Assembly (NCBI RefSeq): GCF_034432235.1
Contig: NZ_DAOUCJ010000058.1
Coordinates: 1-31,176 of the forward strand
DNA: 31,176 bases
Direction of reading: 5' to 3'
DNA from: Thermoflexus sp.
GTDB lineage: Bacteria; Chloroflexota; Anaerolineae; Thermoflexales; Thermoflexaceae
Shown here: piece by piece, positions 1 through 7,696 of the stretch
Layout: the number at the start of each line of letters is the position of its first letter
Numbering within the stretch: the first letter of the stretch is position 1
The notes under the pieces: generated by a model
The model's input: only the letters and a program-made list of their open reading frames with translations
Told to the model about the DNA's origin: nothing
The model's database searches: none
Position numbers and translations under genes: made by a program

Positions 1-319
1 GCTTCTTGCGCTGGAACCGGGGCCTTCCCGCCCGGCCCTGCCGCCCGTTGCGAAAAGCCCGCTCCAGATCCCGGAAGGCCTCCTGAGGGGCGCACTTGGA
101 CACCTCCACCCACCCGGGAGCATTCTCTCGCTTCCAGATGTTCCACTCCTTGTGGAGCCGAAGGGCAGAGGGGATCGGCTCTCCGCGTTCGATCGCTTCC
201 AGGCAACGCGCCAGGCCCCAGTTGTAGGCAAAGCGAGCGGCCCCCACGTGCCGGGCCAGGGCCACCCGCTGCGCCCCGTTCGGATCCAGCTCGAACCGAA
301 AGGCCTGGACGACTCGCAT
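1..319 (-). CDS. tnpB: TnpB-like RNA-guided nuclease of an IS200/IS605-type element, N-terminal part
   Basis: The protein runs off the left edge; only about the first 106 residues are here. They begin MRVVQAFRFELDPNGAQRV and continue with the N-terminal OrfB_IS605 signature: a short beta-strand, the 'AARFAYNWGLA' helix and the 'ALRLHKEWN' segment. The ATG at 319-317 is preceded by GGAGG (327-331), seven bases upstream. TnpB proteins are transposon-encoded RNA-guided DNA endonucleases; the catalytic RuvC part would lie beyond the window. No TnpA transposase is adjacent: the next gene upstream is an unrelated DUF1122 gene. The element therefore looks like an IS1341-type, tnpB-only unit, unless tnpA lies on the other side. 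Whether the gene is intact cannot be told. The family call is firm. Confidence 0.88.
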   Translation of the reverse strand, partial: MRVVQAFRFELDPNGAQRVALARHVGAARFAYNWGLARCLEAIERGEPIPSALRLHKEWNIWKRENAPGWVEVSKCAPQEAFRDLERAFRNGRQGRAGRPRFQRKK

Positions 320-329
320 CCGATGACCT

Positions 330-369
330 CCAGCGCCCGCTGGATTCCATCGCCGTGGGGGATGATCAA
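330..369 (-). other. possible left end of the tnpB element: TTGAT motif and small hairpin
   Basis: On the minus strand a TTGAT pentamer (plus 365-369) lies about 45 bases upstream of the tnpB start. It is followed by a small hairpin with CCAGC and GCTGG arms (330-343) that overlaps the ribosome site. TTGAT is the target/TAM sequence described for ISDra2, and IS200/IS605 ends carry subterminal hairpins. The boundary is a guess based on these two short motifs only, since the other end is outside the window. Confidence 0.25.
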
Positions 370-406
370 GAGTTGTAATGCAAGATCCCAAAATGGGCAG
401 CTGTTG

Positions 407-1078
407 TCACCCCTCGAAGGGAGGCCACATCGCGAGCAGCTGCTCCGCCCGATGTCGGGCGCGCAGGAGCTCCGGGCGGGTTGATCCCTGCGTGCGGCGC
501 AGGAAGGCCTGGATCTCCTCCCGCAACTCCTCCGCCCGCCGCCGGTAGTGCGCCTCCTCGCGGGGCCTGAACCCCTGGAGCTTGCGTGGCCCTTCCCGCC
601 ACCCCTCTGCAATCGACCAGTCCCGGATCGGAAAGGCGCAGCGGGCGTAGAACAGGCACATCCCCAGCGGCGTCAGGATCGGGGGGACCCCCAGCCGGAG
701 CGCCTGTTCGGTTTCCTGATGGATCGCCAGGGATTCCCCGAACGTCTCATAGGCCAGGGCCAGCCATCCCCCGGGCGGGATCAGCGCGCCGACCGCCCGG
801 AAGAACTCCTGGAGATCGGCGTCGTTGAGCTCCACCGGCTGTCCCTGAAACGGGATCGGGTTGCGGAAGAAGCCATCCAGCCATCCCGGGATCGGTCGGG
901 GACGAGGCTCCGCATAAAGGCCCCGCAGGATCGGTCGATCGGAGCGAATCCCCTCCCGCTCCAGGTAAAAAGCCAGATAGCGCTGCCCGGCCGTCCCGGC
1001 CGATCCTTCCTCCCGGACTCGAATCTGATAGGCCCCGATGGAAAGGCCTTCCAGGGTTTCCCACCCGGGCGAAGGCAT
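407..1078 (-). CDS. DUF1122-family protein of unknown function
   Basis: This 223-residue protein resembles the DUF1122 family of archaea and thermophilic bacteria, recognised from memory of its pattern. The centre has a 'PPGGWLALAYE' segment (about residues 101-111), then 'RLGVPPILTPLGMCLFYARC' and the run 'RDWSIAEGWREGPRKLQGF', which match the family's most conserved block. The C-terminus (about 175-215) is Arg/Glu-rich and probably helical. There is no signal peptide or membrane segment, so it should be cytosolic. The start at 1078 has a GGAGAAGGA-type ribosome site upstream. It follows the MoeB-like gene on the same strand with a 90-base gap, so the two may be co-transcribed. No biochemical function can be assigned. 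Confidence 0.65.
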   Translation of the reverse strand: MPSPGWETLEGLSIGAYQIRVREEGSAGTAGQRYLAFYLEREGIRSDRPILRGLYAEPRPRPIPGWLDGFFRNPIPFQGQPVELNDADLQEFFRAVGALIPPGGWLALAYETFGESLAIHQETEQALRLGVPPILTPLGMCLFYARCAFPIRDWSIAEGWREGPRKLQGFRPREEAHYRRRAEELREEIQAFLRRTQGSTRPELLRARHRAEQLLAMWPPFEG

Positions 1079-1168
1079 GGTGAGGTTCCTTCTCCATAGA
1101 GAAAATAGAGTTGCGCTCGAGCGGATGAAGGGGAATGCCTCACCCCTTCTTCGTCTGGCCCACGGAGA

Positions 1169-1978
1169 TCAGCGGGAGGCCCCACAGAACATTTCGTAAT
1201 CGATAGGCTCAAAGAGCGTCGGATGATCGCCGCACACCGGGCAATCCGGACGGCGTTCCACCTGAACTGCCAGCCATTCCGCGCGGAGCCCATCAAAGGC
1301 GAGGAGGCGGCCGGCCAGGGATGTGCCCAGGCCCAGCAGCCACTTCAGCGCCTCAAAGGCCTGCATCGCGCCGATGATCCCGGGCAGCGCCCCGAAGACG
1401 CCGGCCTGCTGGCAATCCGGAACCTGATCGGGAGGCGGCGGGGTGGGCAGAAGACAACGATAGCATGGCCGTCCTCCTGGAGGCACCGCGCCGATCTGGC
1501 CCTCAAACTGGAAAATGGCTCCCCAGATCAGCGGCTTGCCCTCCCAAACGCAGACATCGCTGGCCAAGTATTTCGTGGGGAAATTATCGCTTCCATCCAG
1601 GATCAGATCGTATCCGGCCACCAGCCGGCGCGCGTTGGCCGCCGTGAACCGTTCCACATAGGGGACCACGGTGACGTCCGGGTTGAGGGCTTGCAGCCGC
1701 TCCCGGGCGACCTCGGCCTTCGGGCGGCCCACGTCCTCGGTTCGGAAAAGGACCTGCCGCTGGAGGTTGCTGAGATCCACTACATCGTCGTCGATGATCC
1801 CGATGGTGCCCACCCCTGCAGCGGCGAGATAGAGGGCGATGGGGCAACCCAGGCCGCCTGCGCCGATGATCAGAACCCGGCTCTGGAGGAGCCGGCGTTG
1901 CCCTCGCCCGCCCACCCCGGGCAACACGATATGCCGGGCATAACGACGGATCTGGGATTCGTTGAACGAGAAAACCAT
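1169..1978 (-). CDS. MoeB/ThiF-type adenylyltransferase (E1-like)
   Basis: These 269-residue E1-like enzymes adenylate the C-terminal glycine of ubiquitin-like sulfur carriers (MoaD, ThiS and relatives) in molybdopterin, thiamine or other sulfur pathways. The sequence shows the N-terminal 'RYARHIVLPGVGGRGQ' signature, the nucleotide-binding GAGGLG loop (residues 39-44), the 'DLSNLQRQ' motif (68-75), 'DGSDNFPTKYL' (128-138), a CxxC pair at 172/175 and a second at 246/249 for structural zinc, and Cys189 in the loop where E1-like enzymes carry the catalytic cysteine. No rhodanese domain follows, so it is the short MoeB/ThiF form. No carrier-protein gene is nearby, so the pathway is undecided. 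The start has a poor ribosome site and could be slightly misplaced. Confidence 0.85.
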   Translation of the reverse strand: MVFSFNESQIRRYARHIVLPGVGGRGQRRLLQSRVLIIGAGGLGCPIALYLAAAGVGTIGIIDDDVVDLSNLQRQVLFRTEDVGRPKAEVARERLQALNPDVTVVPYVERFTAANARRLVAGYDLILDGSDNFPTKYLASDVCVWEGKPLIWGAIFQFEGQIGAVPPGGRPCYRCLLPTPPPPDQVPDCQQAGVFGALPGIIGAMQAFEALKWLLGLGTSLAGRLLAFDGLRAEWLAVQVERRPDCPVCGDHPTLFEPIDYEMFCGASR

Positions 1979-2181
1979 GCCCGCGCCACGGATCCATCGG
2001 GAGGATGGGGAGCTACACCAAAGGCCAGGTCAGGATCTCGCCTCCCCGGGCTTCAGCTCCCTGATCCCAAAACCAGAGCAAGACACCGGAGCTTTCCGCT
2101 GAATATTTTAGCTCGATGGATGAACTCACGTCTTTCTCTTCTGGAAGAAGGGAACCCCAGGATCCTGCTCGGGGACAACAT

Positions 2182-2207
2182 GCCAGCGCTGCGCGAAAAG
2201 CGCTGGC
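2182..2207. repeat. perfect 9-bp inverted repeat (hairpin)
   Basis: GCCAGCGCT (2182-2190) and AGCGCTGGC (2199-2207) are perfect complements separated by 8 bases. No T-run follows on either strand, so it is not a standard intrinsic terminator. It lies in the middle of the intergenic region. Confidence 0.6.
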
Positions 2208-2390
2208 CACCGACCGGCAACCATCCCCCAGATTTCCGATAGCCTTTCAAGCGGCGGGAAAGGAGAGGACAGGCCCGGATCCGCCAGGGCCCGGTCATAT
2301 TCCGGCCGGATCGATCAGGGGCTTTGAGAGGAGGATTGCTCCCACTCGGTTGGCCCAGCAGTGTGGGGTGAGTGATCCGGAAGGTTCGGG

Positions 2391-2426
2391 AGCCTGGCCG
2401 GGCGTTAGCGAGGGCCCGGCCAGGCT
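2391..2426 (-). terminator. perfect 13-bp hairpin just after the FKBP gene, probable terminator
   Basis: AGCCTGGCCGGGC (2391-2403) pairs perfectly with GCCCGGCCAGGCT (2414-2426) across a 10-base loop. The hairpin begins 26 bases past the FKBP stop codon, where a terminator or 3'-end stabilising hairpin is expected. There is no U-tract on the minus strand, so termination by this hairpin alone is not certain. Confidence 0.5.
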
Positions 2427-2452
2427 TCCCCCTCATCCTGGGCACCCCGCGC

Positions 2453-2935
2453 TCAGTCGTGGGGGTGGCCGTGCTCCAGCTCCTCAGGAGTAGCGGGGCG
2501 CAGGGCCAGGATCTTCACGGTGAAGTGAAGCTCCTCCCCTGCCAGTGGATGATTGAAGTCCAGGGTCACCGTATCCGGGCCGACCTCGGCGATATAAGCC
2601 GGGAAGGCCTCGCCGTTCTCGGTGTAGACATACAGACCGATGCCTGGAGCCAGGGGGAAATCCGCCGGAAACTCACTTCGAGGGACCACCTGGTAGGCGT
2701 CCGCCCGTCGGGGTCCGTAGGCGTCCTCAGGAGCCAGCCAGATCTCCTTCTCCTCCCCCACCGCCATCCCATAGATGGCCTCCTCCAGGCCGGGGAGGAT
2801 CTCCCCGGCGCCCTGAATGAAGGTGATGGGCTCGCTCTCTTCCGAGGACTCCACAACCCGACCGTCCTTCAGGCGGAGGGTGTAGGCCAGGGTCACCACC
2901 ATATTGTCCTGAACGGTCAGACGCTCTTGCAGCAT
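2453..2935 (-). CDS. SlyD-like FKBP-type peptidyl-prolyl cis-trans isomerase
   Basis: This 160-residue cytosolic proline isomerase/chaperone starts with the split FKBP fold: 'MVVTLAYTLRLKDGRVV' (12-28), then 'ITFIQGAGEILPGLEEAIYG' (37-56), the usual SlyD 'G.GE..PGLE.A' motif. 'GEEKEIWLAPEDAYGPR' (about 60-76) leads into the insert-in-flap region, and 'FNHPLAGEELHFTVKIL' closes the FKBP fold. The C-terminus ends in a short His-rich tail (HGHPHD), far shorter than the metal-binding tail of E. coli SlyD, so strong nickel binding is doubtful. The ATG is eight bases after GGAGG (2944-2948). A good promoter lies 100 bases upstream, with a terminator-like hairpin between them, which suggests attenuation. 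Confidence 0.9.
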   Translation of the reverse strand: MLQERLTVQDNMVVTLAYTLRLKDGRVVESSEESEPITFIQGAGEILPGLEEAIYGMAVGEEKEIWLAPEDAYGPRRADAYQVVPRSEFPADFPLAPGIGLYVYTENGEAFPAYIAEVGPDTVTLDFNHPLAGEELHFTVKILALRPATPEELEHGHPHD

Positions 2936-2950
2936 GGGTCAAACCTCCAT

Positions 2951-2992
2951 AAAAGTTAAAAGGGCGCCCTCCCGGCTTACGGAGAGCGCCCT
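2951..2992 (-). terminator. terminator hairpin inside the FKBP leader (possible attenuator)
   Basis: On the minus strand AGGGCGCTCTCC (2992-2981) pairs over 12 bp, with one G-U pair, with GGAGGGCGCCCT (2972-2961) around an 8-base loop. The sequence TTTTAACTTTT (2961-2951, sharing its first T with the stem) follows at once. This has the form of an intrinsic terminator. It sits only a few bases before the FKBP ribosome site and after the candidate promoter, so full-length mRNA would need readthrough. An additional small hairpin, CTGCCG/CGGCAG (3007-3024), precedes it. No known riboswitch class is recognised. Confidence 0.6.
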
Positions 2993-3037
2993 CTTGCGAA
3001 AAGCCCCTGCCGCAAAACCGGCAGCGCCATTGCCTCT

Positions 3038-3066
3038 ATCATAATCGAACTCTGCATGAAAGGCAA
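3038..3066 (-). promoter_or_regulatory. candidate sigma-70-type promoter of the FKBP gene
   Basis: On the minus strand TTGCCT (3066-3061) is followed after exactly 17 bp by TATGAT (3043-3038). Transcription would start near 3031 and give a leader of about 95 nt before the ATG at 2935. Confidence 0.6.
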
Positions 3067-3453
3067 ATCCTCCACGCCTGCCCTCCCCGACTGCGACCAG
3101 AGACCACTGCCTCCGAAGCCCCTTGAATTCCCACCAAGAAGAGTTACATTCAGCTTGCCCTAATCGCATGGGGCTTGCCCGACGAGGCGGGGTTATGGTA
3201 AAAAGATAGCCGAGCTGGATCAATTCGCTGAAAATCCCCCGACGAGGGGATGCTCCAGATCTCGCTCGATGGGCAATGCGCGAGGGCCCTCCGCCCCATA
3301 AAAGCGCCATCCGAAGCCACATCACAACCGAAAGGAGGAGCTGGCGATTCTGATGAGATCGAGTCTGCCTGCGCCGAGGTCAACAAGCCATGAACCGGTG
3401 ATGGCGAAGTTGCCTGAGATGCGCATGCCCCGAAACCCCAGGGGGAGGTCGCC
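3067..3453. other. 387-base region without a gene, upstream of the response regulator
   Basis: No convincing reading frame is seen here. On the plus strand TTGCCC (3175-3180), an 18-bp spacer and TAAAAA (3199-3204) form a weak promoter candidate for the downstream response regulator; it would leave a leader of about 250 nt. Nothing else is recognised. Confidence 0.35.
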
Positions 3454-4158
3454 TTGAACGCCAAGAGGATCCTGATCATTGAGGATGATGTGGAACTGGC
3501 TCGCTTCCTGGCGTGGCAGCTGGAGCAAAACGCCTATCAGGTCTCCATCGCCCATAGCGGCCAGGAAGGTCTCGATCTCCTGCGCGTGCAAAACCCCGAC
3601 TTGGTTCTCCTCGATTTGATGCTGCCTGGCATGGATGGATGGGAAGTCCTCAGAACCATCCGTTCGACCGGGGAGACACCGGTGATCATCATCAGCGCCC
3701 TGGGGACAGAATCGGACATTGTGCGGGGGCTGGAGAGCGGCGCCGATGATTACCTCACGAAACCCTTCGGCCCCCGACAGCTCCTCGCCCGCGTTCAGGC
3801 TGTGCTGCGGCGTTACGAATCCACCACCTCCCGCGGGATCTACGATAACGGACGCCTTTATGTGAACCTGATCACCCAGGAAGTTCGAGTCGATGGACGC
3901 CCCGTGGATCTGACCCCTACCGAGTTCAAGCTCCTCTCCACCATGGCCCGTTTCGCAGGCCGCCCGCTGACCCACGACTTCCTGTTGCGCGAGGTATGGG
4001 GGGAAGAACACGTCCAGGATCGGGGCTATCTGAAGCTTTATATCTGGTATCTCCGCCAGAAGATCGAGCCAGACCCCAATCACCCGCTCTTCATCCGAAC
4101 CGAGCGAGGGATCGGTTACCGGCTGGTTGGCCCCGGCGAGCTCGGGGCCCATGAGTGA
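3454..4158 (+). CDS. OmpR/PhoB-family DNA-binding response regulator
   Basis: This 234-residue two-domain regulator receives a phosphate from a sensor kinase and binds promoter DNA. The receiver domain (4-118) has the acidic pair Asp11/Asp12, phospho-acceptor Asp54 in 'VLLDLMLPGMDGWE', Ser81 in the Thr/Ser switch position and Lys103 in 'DDYLTKPF'. The C-terminal winged helix (about 132-228) shows 'DLTPTEFKLLSTMARFAGRP' and ends with 'IRTERGIGYRLVGP', the OmpR/PhoB signature. The start is a TTG codon five bases after GGGGGAGG (3441-3448). No histidine kinase gene is adjacent. The next gene, 111 bases downstream on the same strand, encodes a NACHT-like ATPase and may be a co-transcribed partner or target. 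Confidence 0.93.
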   Translation: MNAKRILIIEDDVELARFLAWQLEQNAYQVSIAHSGQEGLDLLRVQNPDLVLLDLMLPGMDGWEVLRTIRSTGETPVIIISALGTESDIVRGLESGADDYLTKPFGPRQLLARVQAVLRRYESTTSRGIYDNGRLYVNLITQEVRVDGRPVDLTPTEFKLLSTMARFAGRPLTHDFLLREVWGEEHVQDRGYLKLYIWYLRQKIEPDPNHPLFIRTERGIGYRLVGPGELGAHE

Positions 4159-4269
4159 TCTCATCATGGCTGCACAGAAAAAGGGATTCCCCTGTCCTCT
4201 CTCTGAGGATGAAAGACGACCTCGTCGTTCTGAATCCGAGCTCAGCGGGTTGAGGCCCTAAGGAGGAAC

Positions 4270-6645
4270 GTGGTGGGTTTCCCGGGATCGTGGCGCTTTG
4301 ATCCCCTCTCCGCCCTCATCGGAGCCGCCATGGCTTCGCTGGGTGCCGGGCTGCTCTATGGGGCCCGACGTCCCCTCCGACGACTCTACGAGGGGATGAG
4401 GGGACGCCTGGATCGAGCCCGCCAGCATCTGCGTCTATCGGCCGAGATGCAGTATCGACACTGGCTGCTGGATCAGCTTCCCGGCTGGATCGCCTGGTCG
4501 GCCCTGGACCCTCGCCTCGCGCAGTGTTTGATCGAGCCGCCTCTTATCCCTCCCCTTCCCCATCCGAGCACCCATGGGGAGGACCCCCGATTGGAGTGTG
4601 AACTGCCCCTGGGTCAGGTAGTCCAGGCGGCCTCCCGCCTCTTCCTCTACGGACCCCCGGGGAGCGGCCGCACCGGCGCTCTCTGCTGGCTGATCCGCGA
4701 GGCCCTCGCCGGACATCTGAAGTGGAGGGATCAAGCTTCCCCCCTTCCGTTTTATATTCGCCTGCCCCTGCTCGTCCCCGATCCCATGGCCCCACCGGAA
4801 GCCGCCCTCATGGAGACGCTGAGGGAAACTCTCCCCATCGTCCTGCGAGCCCGTCTGGGCAGTATGATCCGCACTGCGCTGCATGATGGGACGGCCGTGT
4901 TGCTCCTGGATGACCTGGAAGCTGTGCCTCCAGCGCGCCGCGAGGAGATCCTGCGCTGGTTAGGGCAGTTGCTGGAGAGCTACCCGCACACTCCTGTGGT
5001 GCTCACAGGGGCCGAGATGGCGACCCGTCCGCTGGAGGCGCTGGGGTTCCTGCCCCTCGCCCTCGCCCCGTGGTCCGAACGCGCTGTGCGGATGTTCCTT
5101 GAACGATGGGCTCTAACGAGTCGGGCATCTGTATCCGAGCTGGAAGGACATCTTAAAGCGTGGGGGCTTCCCCGACCCGTCCGCATGCGCCCTGCGGATG
5201 TCGTCGCCGCCGTGGTGTTGAAACACGATCGCCCAGGGCGGCCGGAGCTCTATGATGCAATCCTGGACCGCATGCTCCAGGGAATCGCGGGGGAGACCGC
5301 GCTGACTCCCCCCACTGCCCGTCTGATCCTGGGTCAGCTGGCCCTTCAGTTGTTAAACGAGGAACGCTTCCTTATCACCCTGGAGGATATCGAACAAGCG
5401 CTGATCCGTGTCCTCCCCGCGCTGGCGCCGCCGCGGGGACGTCGGAATCTGGATCGGGAGATCGAGAGACTGACCGCTCCTGGACGGCCGATTGTGCCGA
5501 TCGATGAACAGCGCGGGTGCTTCCGTCACCCTCTGCTGCAGGCGTATCTGGCGGCCTGGGCGCTGGCCCAGTCCGGGGATAATACGATCCTGATGTCCCA
5601 TTTGGATGATCCCCGATGGGCGGACGTTTTCACGTTCTATGCGGCCCTCGGTCCGATGTCCGGCATCATCGATCGGGTTCTCACGGAACCCGATGACGCC
5701 TTCCATACTCGATTGTTGCGCATGGCACGATGGATCGCGGTGGCCTCCCCTCAGGCACCATGGCGCCCCCATGGGATGGCCGCCCTGGGCCGGGTGTTTC
5801 TGAAACCTGGATTGCCGATGACACTTCGTCTACGAGTGACCGAGGCCATGGTGGCCACGGGAGATCGCGGCGTTCCCGTTCTTTTCCATAAGGCCCTTCG
5901 CCATTCGGACCCGGAAATCCGCATGGCTGCCATCCGGGGCCTGGGCTGGCTGGGGCAGGAAGGCGACCTGCCCTTCCTGGAATCGGTATTGAGGGATCCA
6001 GAGCCCGAAGTCCGCCGCACGGTCATCACCGCTCTCGGCGACCATCGCACCGAAGCCGCTATGAGACGGCTGGTCCTCCTCCTCCTGGAAGGAGAAGAGC
6101 CCCTTCGCCGTCTGGCAGCCGAAGCCCTGCGGACCTATCCCGAAGGCCCCCAGCTGCTTCAAGAAGCGGCCGAAGAAGCGGACTGGCGGACTCGCCGGGC
6201 CGCGGTGTTTGCGCTGGCTCTGATCCCGGAGGAATGGGCCAAAGCCCGCCTGGAAACGATTGCCCGTGAGGATCCGGAATGGCTGGTGCGGTCGGCCGCC
6301 CAGGATGCGTTAACTCTCTGGGAGAAGAACCGCCAGCCCCCAGCTCCTGATCTCCGTCCGGTCGTTGTGGAACAGCAGGGATGGCTGATCGAGTGGGCGG
6401 TGCGGGAAGGCGAAGCCGTTGGGGAGCGCTCTTCAGCGCTCCAGAGCCTCTATCGAGCCCTTGAGCGAGGGGATGAGGACGTGCGCCGGGCAGCCATCCT
6501 GACGCTGGCCCATGTGGGGGATCAGGAGGCTCTGGCGCCATTGCGGATCCTCGCTTTCGATCCTCAGATCGACCGGTTCACCCGCGATCTCGCCTTTCGA
6601 GCCCTGGAGGTGATCGCCCGCCGCACGGGGACGCGCGTGCTTTAA
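4270..6645 (+). CDS. membrane-anchored NACHT-like NTPase with C-terminal HEAT repeats
   Basis: This 791-residue protein begins with a probable membrane helix (14-31). A NACHT/AAA-type NTPase domain follows: Walker A-like 'GPPGSGRT' at 128-135, Walker B 'VLLLDD' ending at Asp214/Asp215, and 'VVLTGAE' as a sensor-like strand near 243-249. The 'FRHPLLQAYLAAWAL' segment (418-432) matches the end of the winged-helix part of NACHT proteins. From about 515 to 690, and again from about 730 to 785, there are HEAT-type helical repeats ('DPEIRMAAIRGLGWLG', 'EPEVRRTVITALG', 'DEDVRRAAILTLAHVG'). The Walker A lysine is Arg134, which would weaken or abolish ordinary nucleotide hydrolysis. The GTG start is close after AGGAGG (4261-4266). 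STAND proteins of this build act in signalling or defence; the role here is unknown, and no effector domain is visible. Confidence 0.75.
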   Translation: MVGFPGSWRFDPLSALIGAAMASLGAGLLYGARRPLRRLYEGMRGRLDRARQHLRLSAEMQYRHWLLDQLPGWIAWSALDPRLAQCLIEPPLIPPLPHPSTHGEDPRLECELPLGQVVQAASRLFLYGPPGSGRTGALCWLIREALAGHLKWRDQASPLPFYIRLPLLVPDPMAPPEAALMETLRETLPIVLRARLGSMIRTALHDGTAVLLLDDLEAVPPARREEILRWLGQLLESYPHTPVVLTGAEMATRPLEALGFLPLALAPWSERAVRMFLERWALTSRASVSELEGHLKAWGLPRPVRMRPADVVAAVVLKHDRPGRPELYDAILDRMLQGIAGETALTPPTARLILGQLALQLLNEERFLITLEDIEQALIRVLPALAPPRGRRNLDREIERLTAPGRPIVPIDEQRGCFRHPLLQAYLAAWALAQSGDNTILMSHLDDPRWADVFTFYAALGPMSGIIDRVLTEPDDAFHTRLLRMARWIAVASPQAPWRPHGMAALGRVFLKPGLPMTLRLRVTEAMVATGDRGVPVLFHKALRHSDPEIRMAAIRGLGWLGQEGDLPFLESVLRDPEPEVRRTVITALGDHRTEAAMRRLVLLLLEGEEPLRRLAAEALRTYPEGPQLLQEAAEEADWRTRRAAVFALALIPEEWAKARLETIAREDPEWLVRSAAQDALTLWEKNRQPPAPDLRPVVVEQQGWLIEWAVREGEAVGERSSALQSLYRALERGDEDVRRAAILTLAHVGDQEALAPLRILAFDPQIDRFTRDLAFRALEVIARRTGTRVL

Positions 6646-6656
6646 AAGCGGACGCA

Positions 6657-7451
6657 TTACTCCAGCCATAGCCGGTGTGCCCGCATCAGGTTTCTCCATA
6701 TTTTCCCTTCGCTCCCGGCGGCCTCGGGGAACGTCACCACCAGCTCTCCCCCAAAACCCGTTTGCTCCAGAATGGGGCAGCCCTCCTGATCCCACCATTC
6801 CAGATGCTCCGGCGCGCAGCGAAACAGCAGCATCGAAACGGAGGGATGCATCATGCTCCACAGTGCGGGGAAATCCTCTGGAATCGCCCCCTCCAGATCC
6901 AGCGCAATCCGCGGCCGGATCCGGGCCTTGAATTCGCGGACGACTTCGAGAAGAAGCGGGCTGGCCTCCGAAAGCCGAAGCAACAGGATCAGGCGAAGGC
7001 CACCGAGGACGGGAAGGAGATGCTGGATGAAGGAGAGGGCCTCCCCGGGCTCCCATCGATCCATCCCCTCCAGGAGCAACCCTTGAGCGCCCACGAAGGC
7101 AGCCGCCGTGGCAGCGGTCAGCGCATACTGCCGGATCCGGGAAGCGCCCGCCTCCTGAGGGGGACACGGGGCTATGGCCCAGGCGACAAGATGGATCCCT
7201 GTCCGCAGGCGCTCGAAACGCACCGCGTGTAAACGCGGGCGGCGGTAATCCAGCGCCTCCGCCCATTGAGACACCTCACGCCATTCTTCAATCTCCAGAC
7301 TCCTCCCCCTCCACAGGCGACGCCTTTGAACCGGGCGCAGGATTTCATCATGTATGACGATGCGAGGGATCCCCACGCGCCGAGCCTGCTCGAAGATCGC
7401 CTCCGGGGGAAAGCCGGGAAACGAGCGATCCGAGAGCGCCAACCTCCACAT
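6657..7451 (-). CDS. probable TIM-barrel protein of unknown function
   Basis: The reading frame is open further upstream, but the first 111 codons look random and overlap the promoter area of the divergent kinase gene. I chose the ATG at 7451, which has GGAG seven bases upstream, giving 264 residues. The start 'MWRLALSDRSFPGFPPEAIF' followed by 'EQARRVGIPRIVIHDEIL' resembles the first strand and helix of AP-endonuclease-2/sugar-phosphate isomerase TIM barrels. Alternating strand-helix units continue ('GAQGLLLEGMDRWE', 'LRLILLLRLSEASPL', 'RPRIALDLEGAIPEDFP', 'VSMLLFRCAPEHLEWW'). Metal ligands typical of xylose-isomerase-like enzymes are not obvious, so the catalytic role is open. It is convergent with the NACHT-like gene, with 11 bases between stop codons. 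Confidence 0.5.
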   Translation of the reverse strand: MWRLALSDRSFPGFPPEAIFEQARRVGIPRIVIHDEILRPVQRRRLWRGRSLEIEEWREVSQWAEALDYRRPRLHAVRFERLRTGIHLVAWAIAPCPPQEAGASRIRQYALTAATAAAFVGAQGLLLEGMDRWEPGEALSFIQHLLPVLGGLRLILLLRLSEASPLLLEVVREFKARIRPRIALDLEGAIPEDFPALWSMMHPSVSMLLFRCAPEHLEWWDQEGCPILEQTGFGGELVVTFPEAAGSEGKIWRNLMRAHRLWLE

Positions 7452-7696
7452 GCGCCTTCTCCGGGAAAAAAGAAGATCGTCAGGAGGCCGGGCAGGGCTT
7501 TTCCATCGACGCTCCCCTCCCTCTACAGGATTCGGGCAGCCGGTATCCGATTCATAACCGGAACACAGAGTTTGCGCCACGGGTATAGTAGGAATTATGC
7601 ACCGGGTCCCTCCAGGAGGGCGCCTGATGCCAGTCCGGCCCCAGAGGGAAACCCGCCGTGCAATCCGGATCATCCTCCAGATCCAGGGAGGCGCCC

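Larger units (their letters stand above)
1979..2452. other. 474-base intergenic region with two perfect hairpins
   Basis: I see no convincing gene between the MoeB-like gene and the FKBP gene; the short reading frames here look random. The region holds two perfect inverted repeats, described separately (2182-2207 and 2391-2426). A TAAAAT sequence on the minus strand (2108-2113) could be a -10 for the MoeB-like gene, but there is no good -35. Confidence 0.5.

Noticed and set aside
2939..3325. 128-codon minus-strand frame upstream of the FKBP gene
   Set aside because: It covers the promoter and terminator-like hairpin and shows no recognisable domain.
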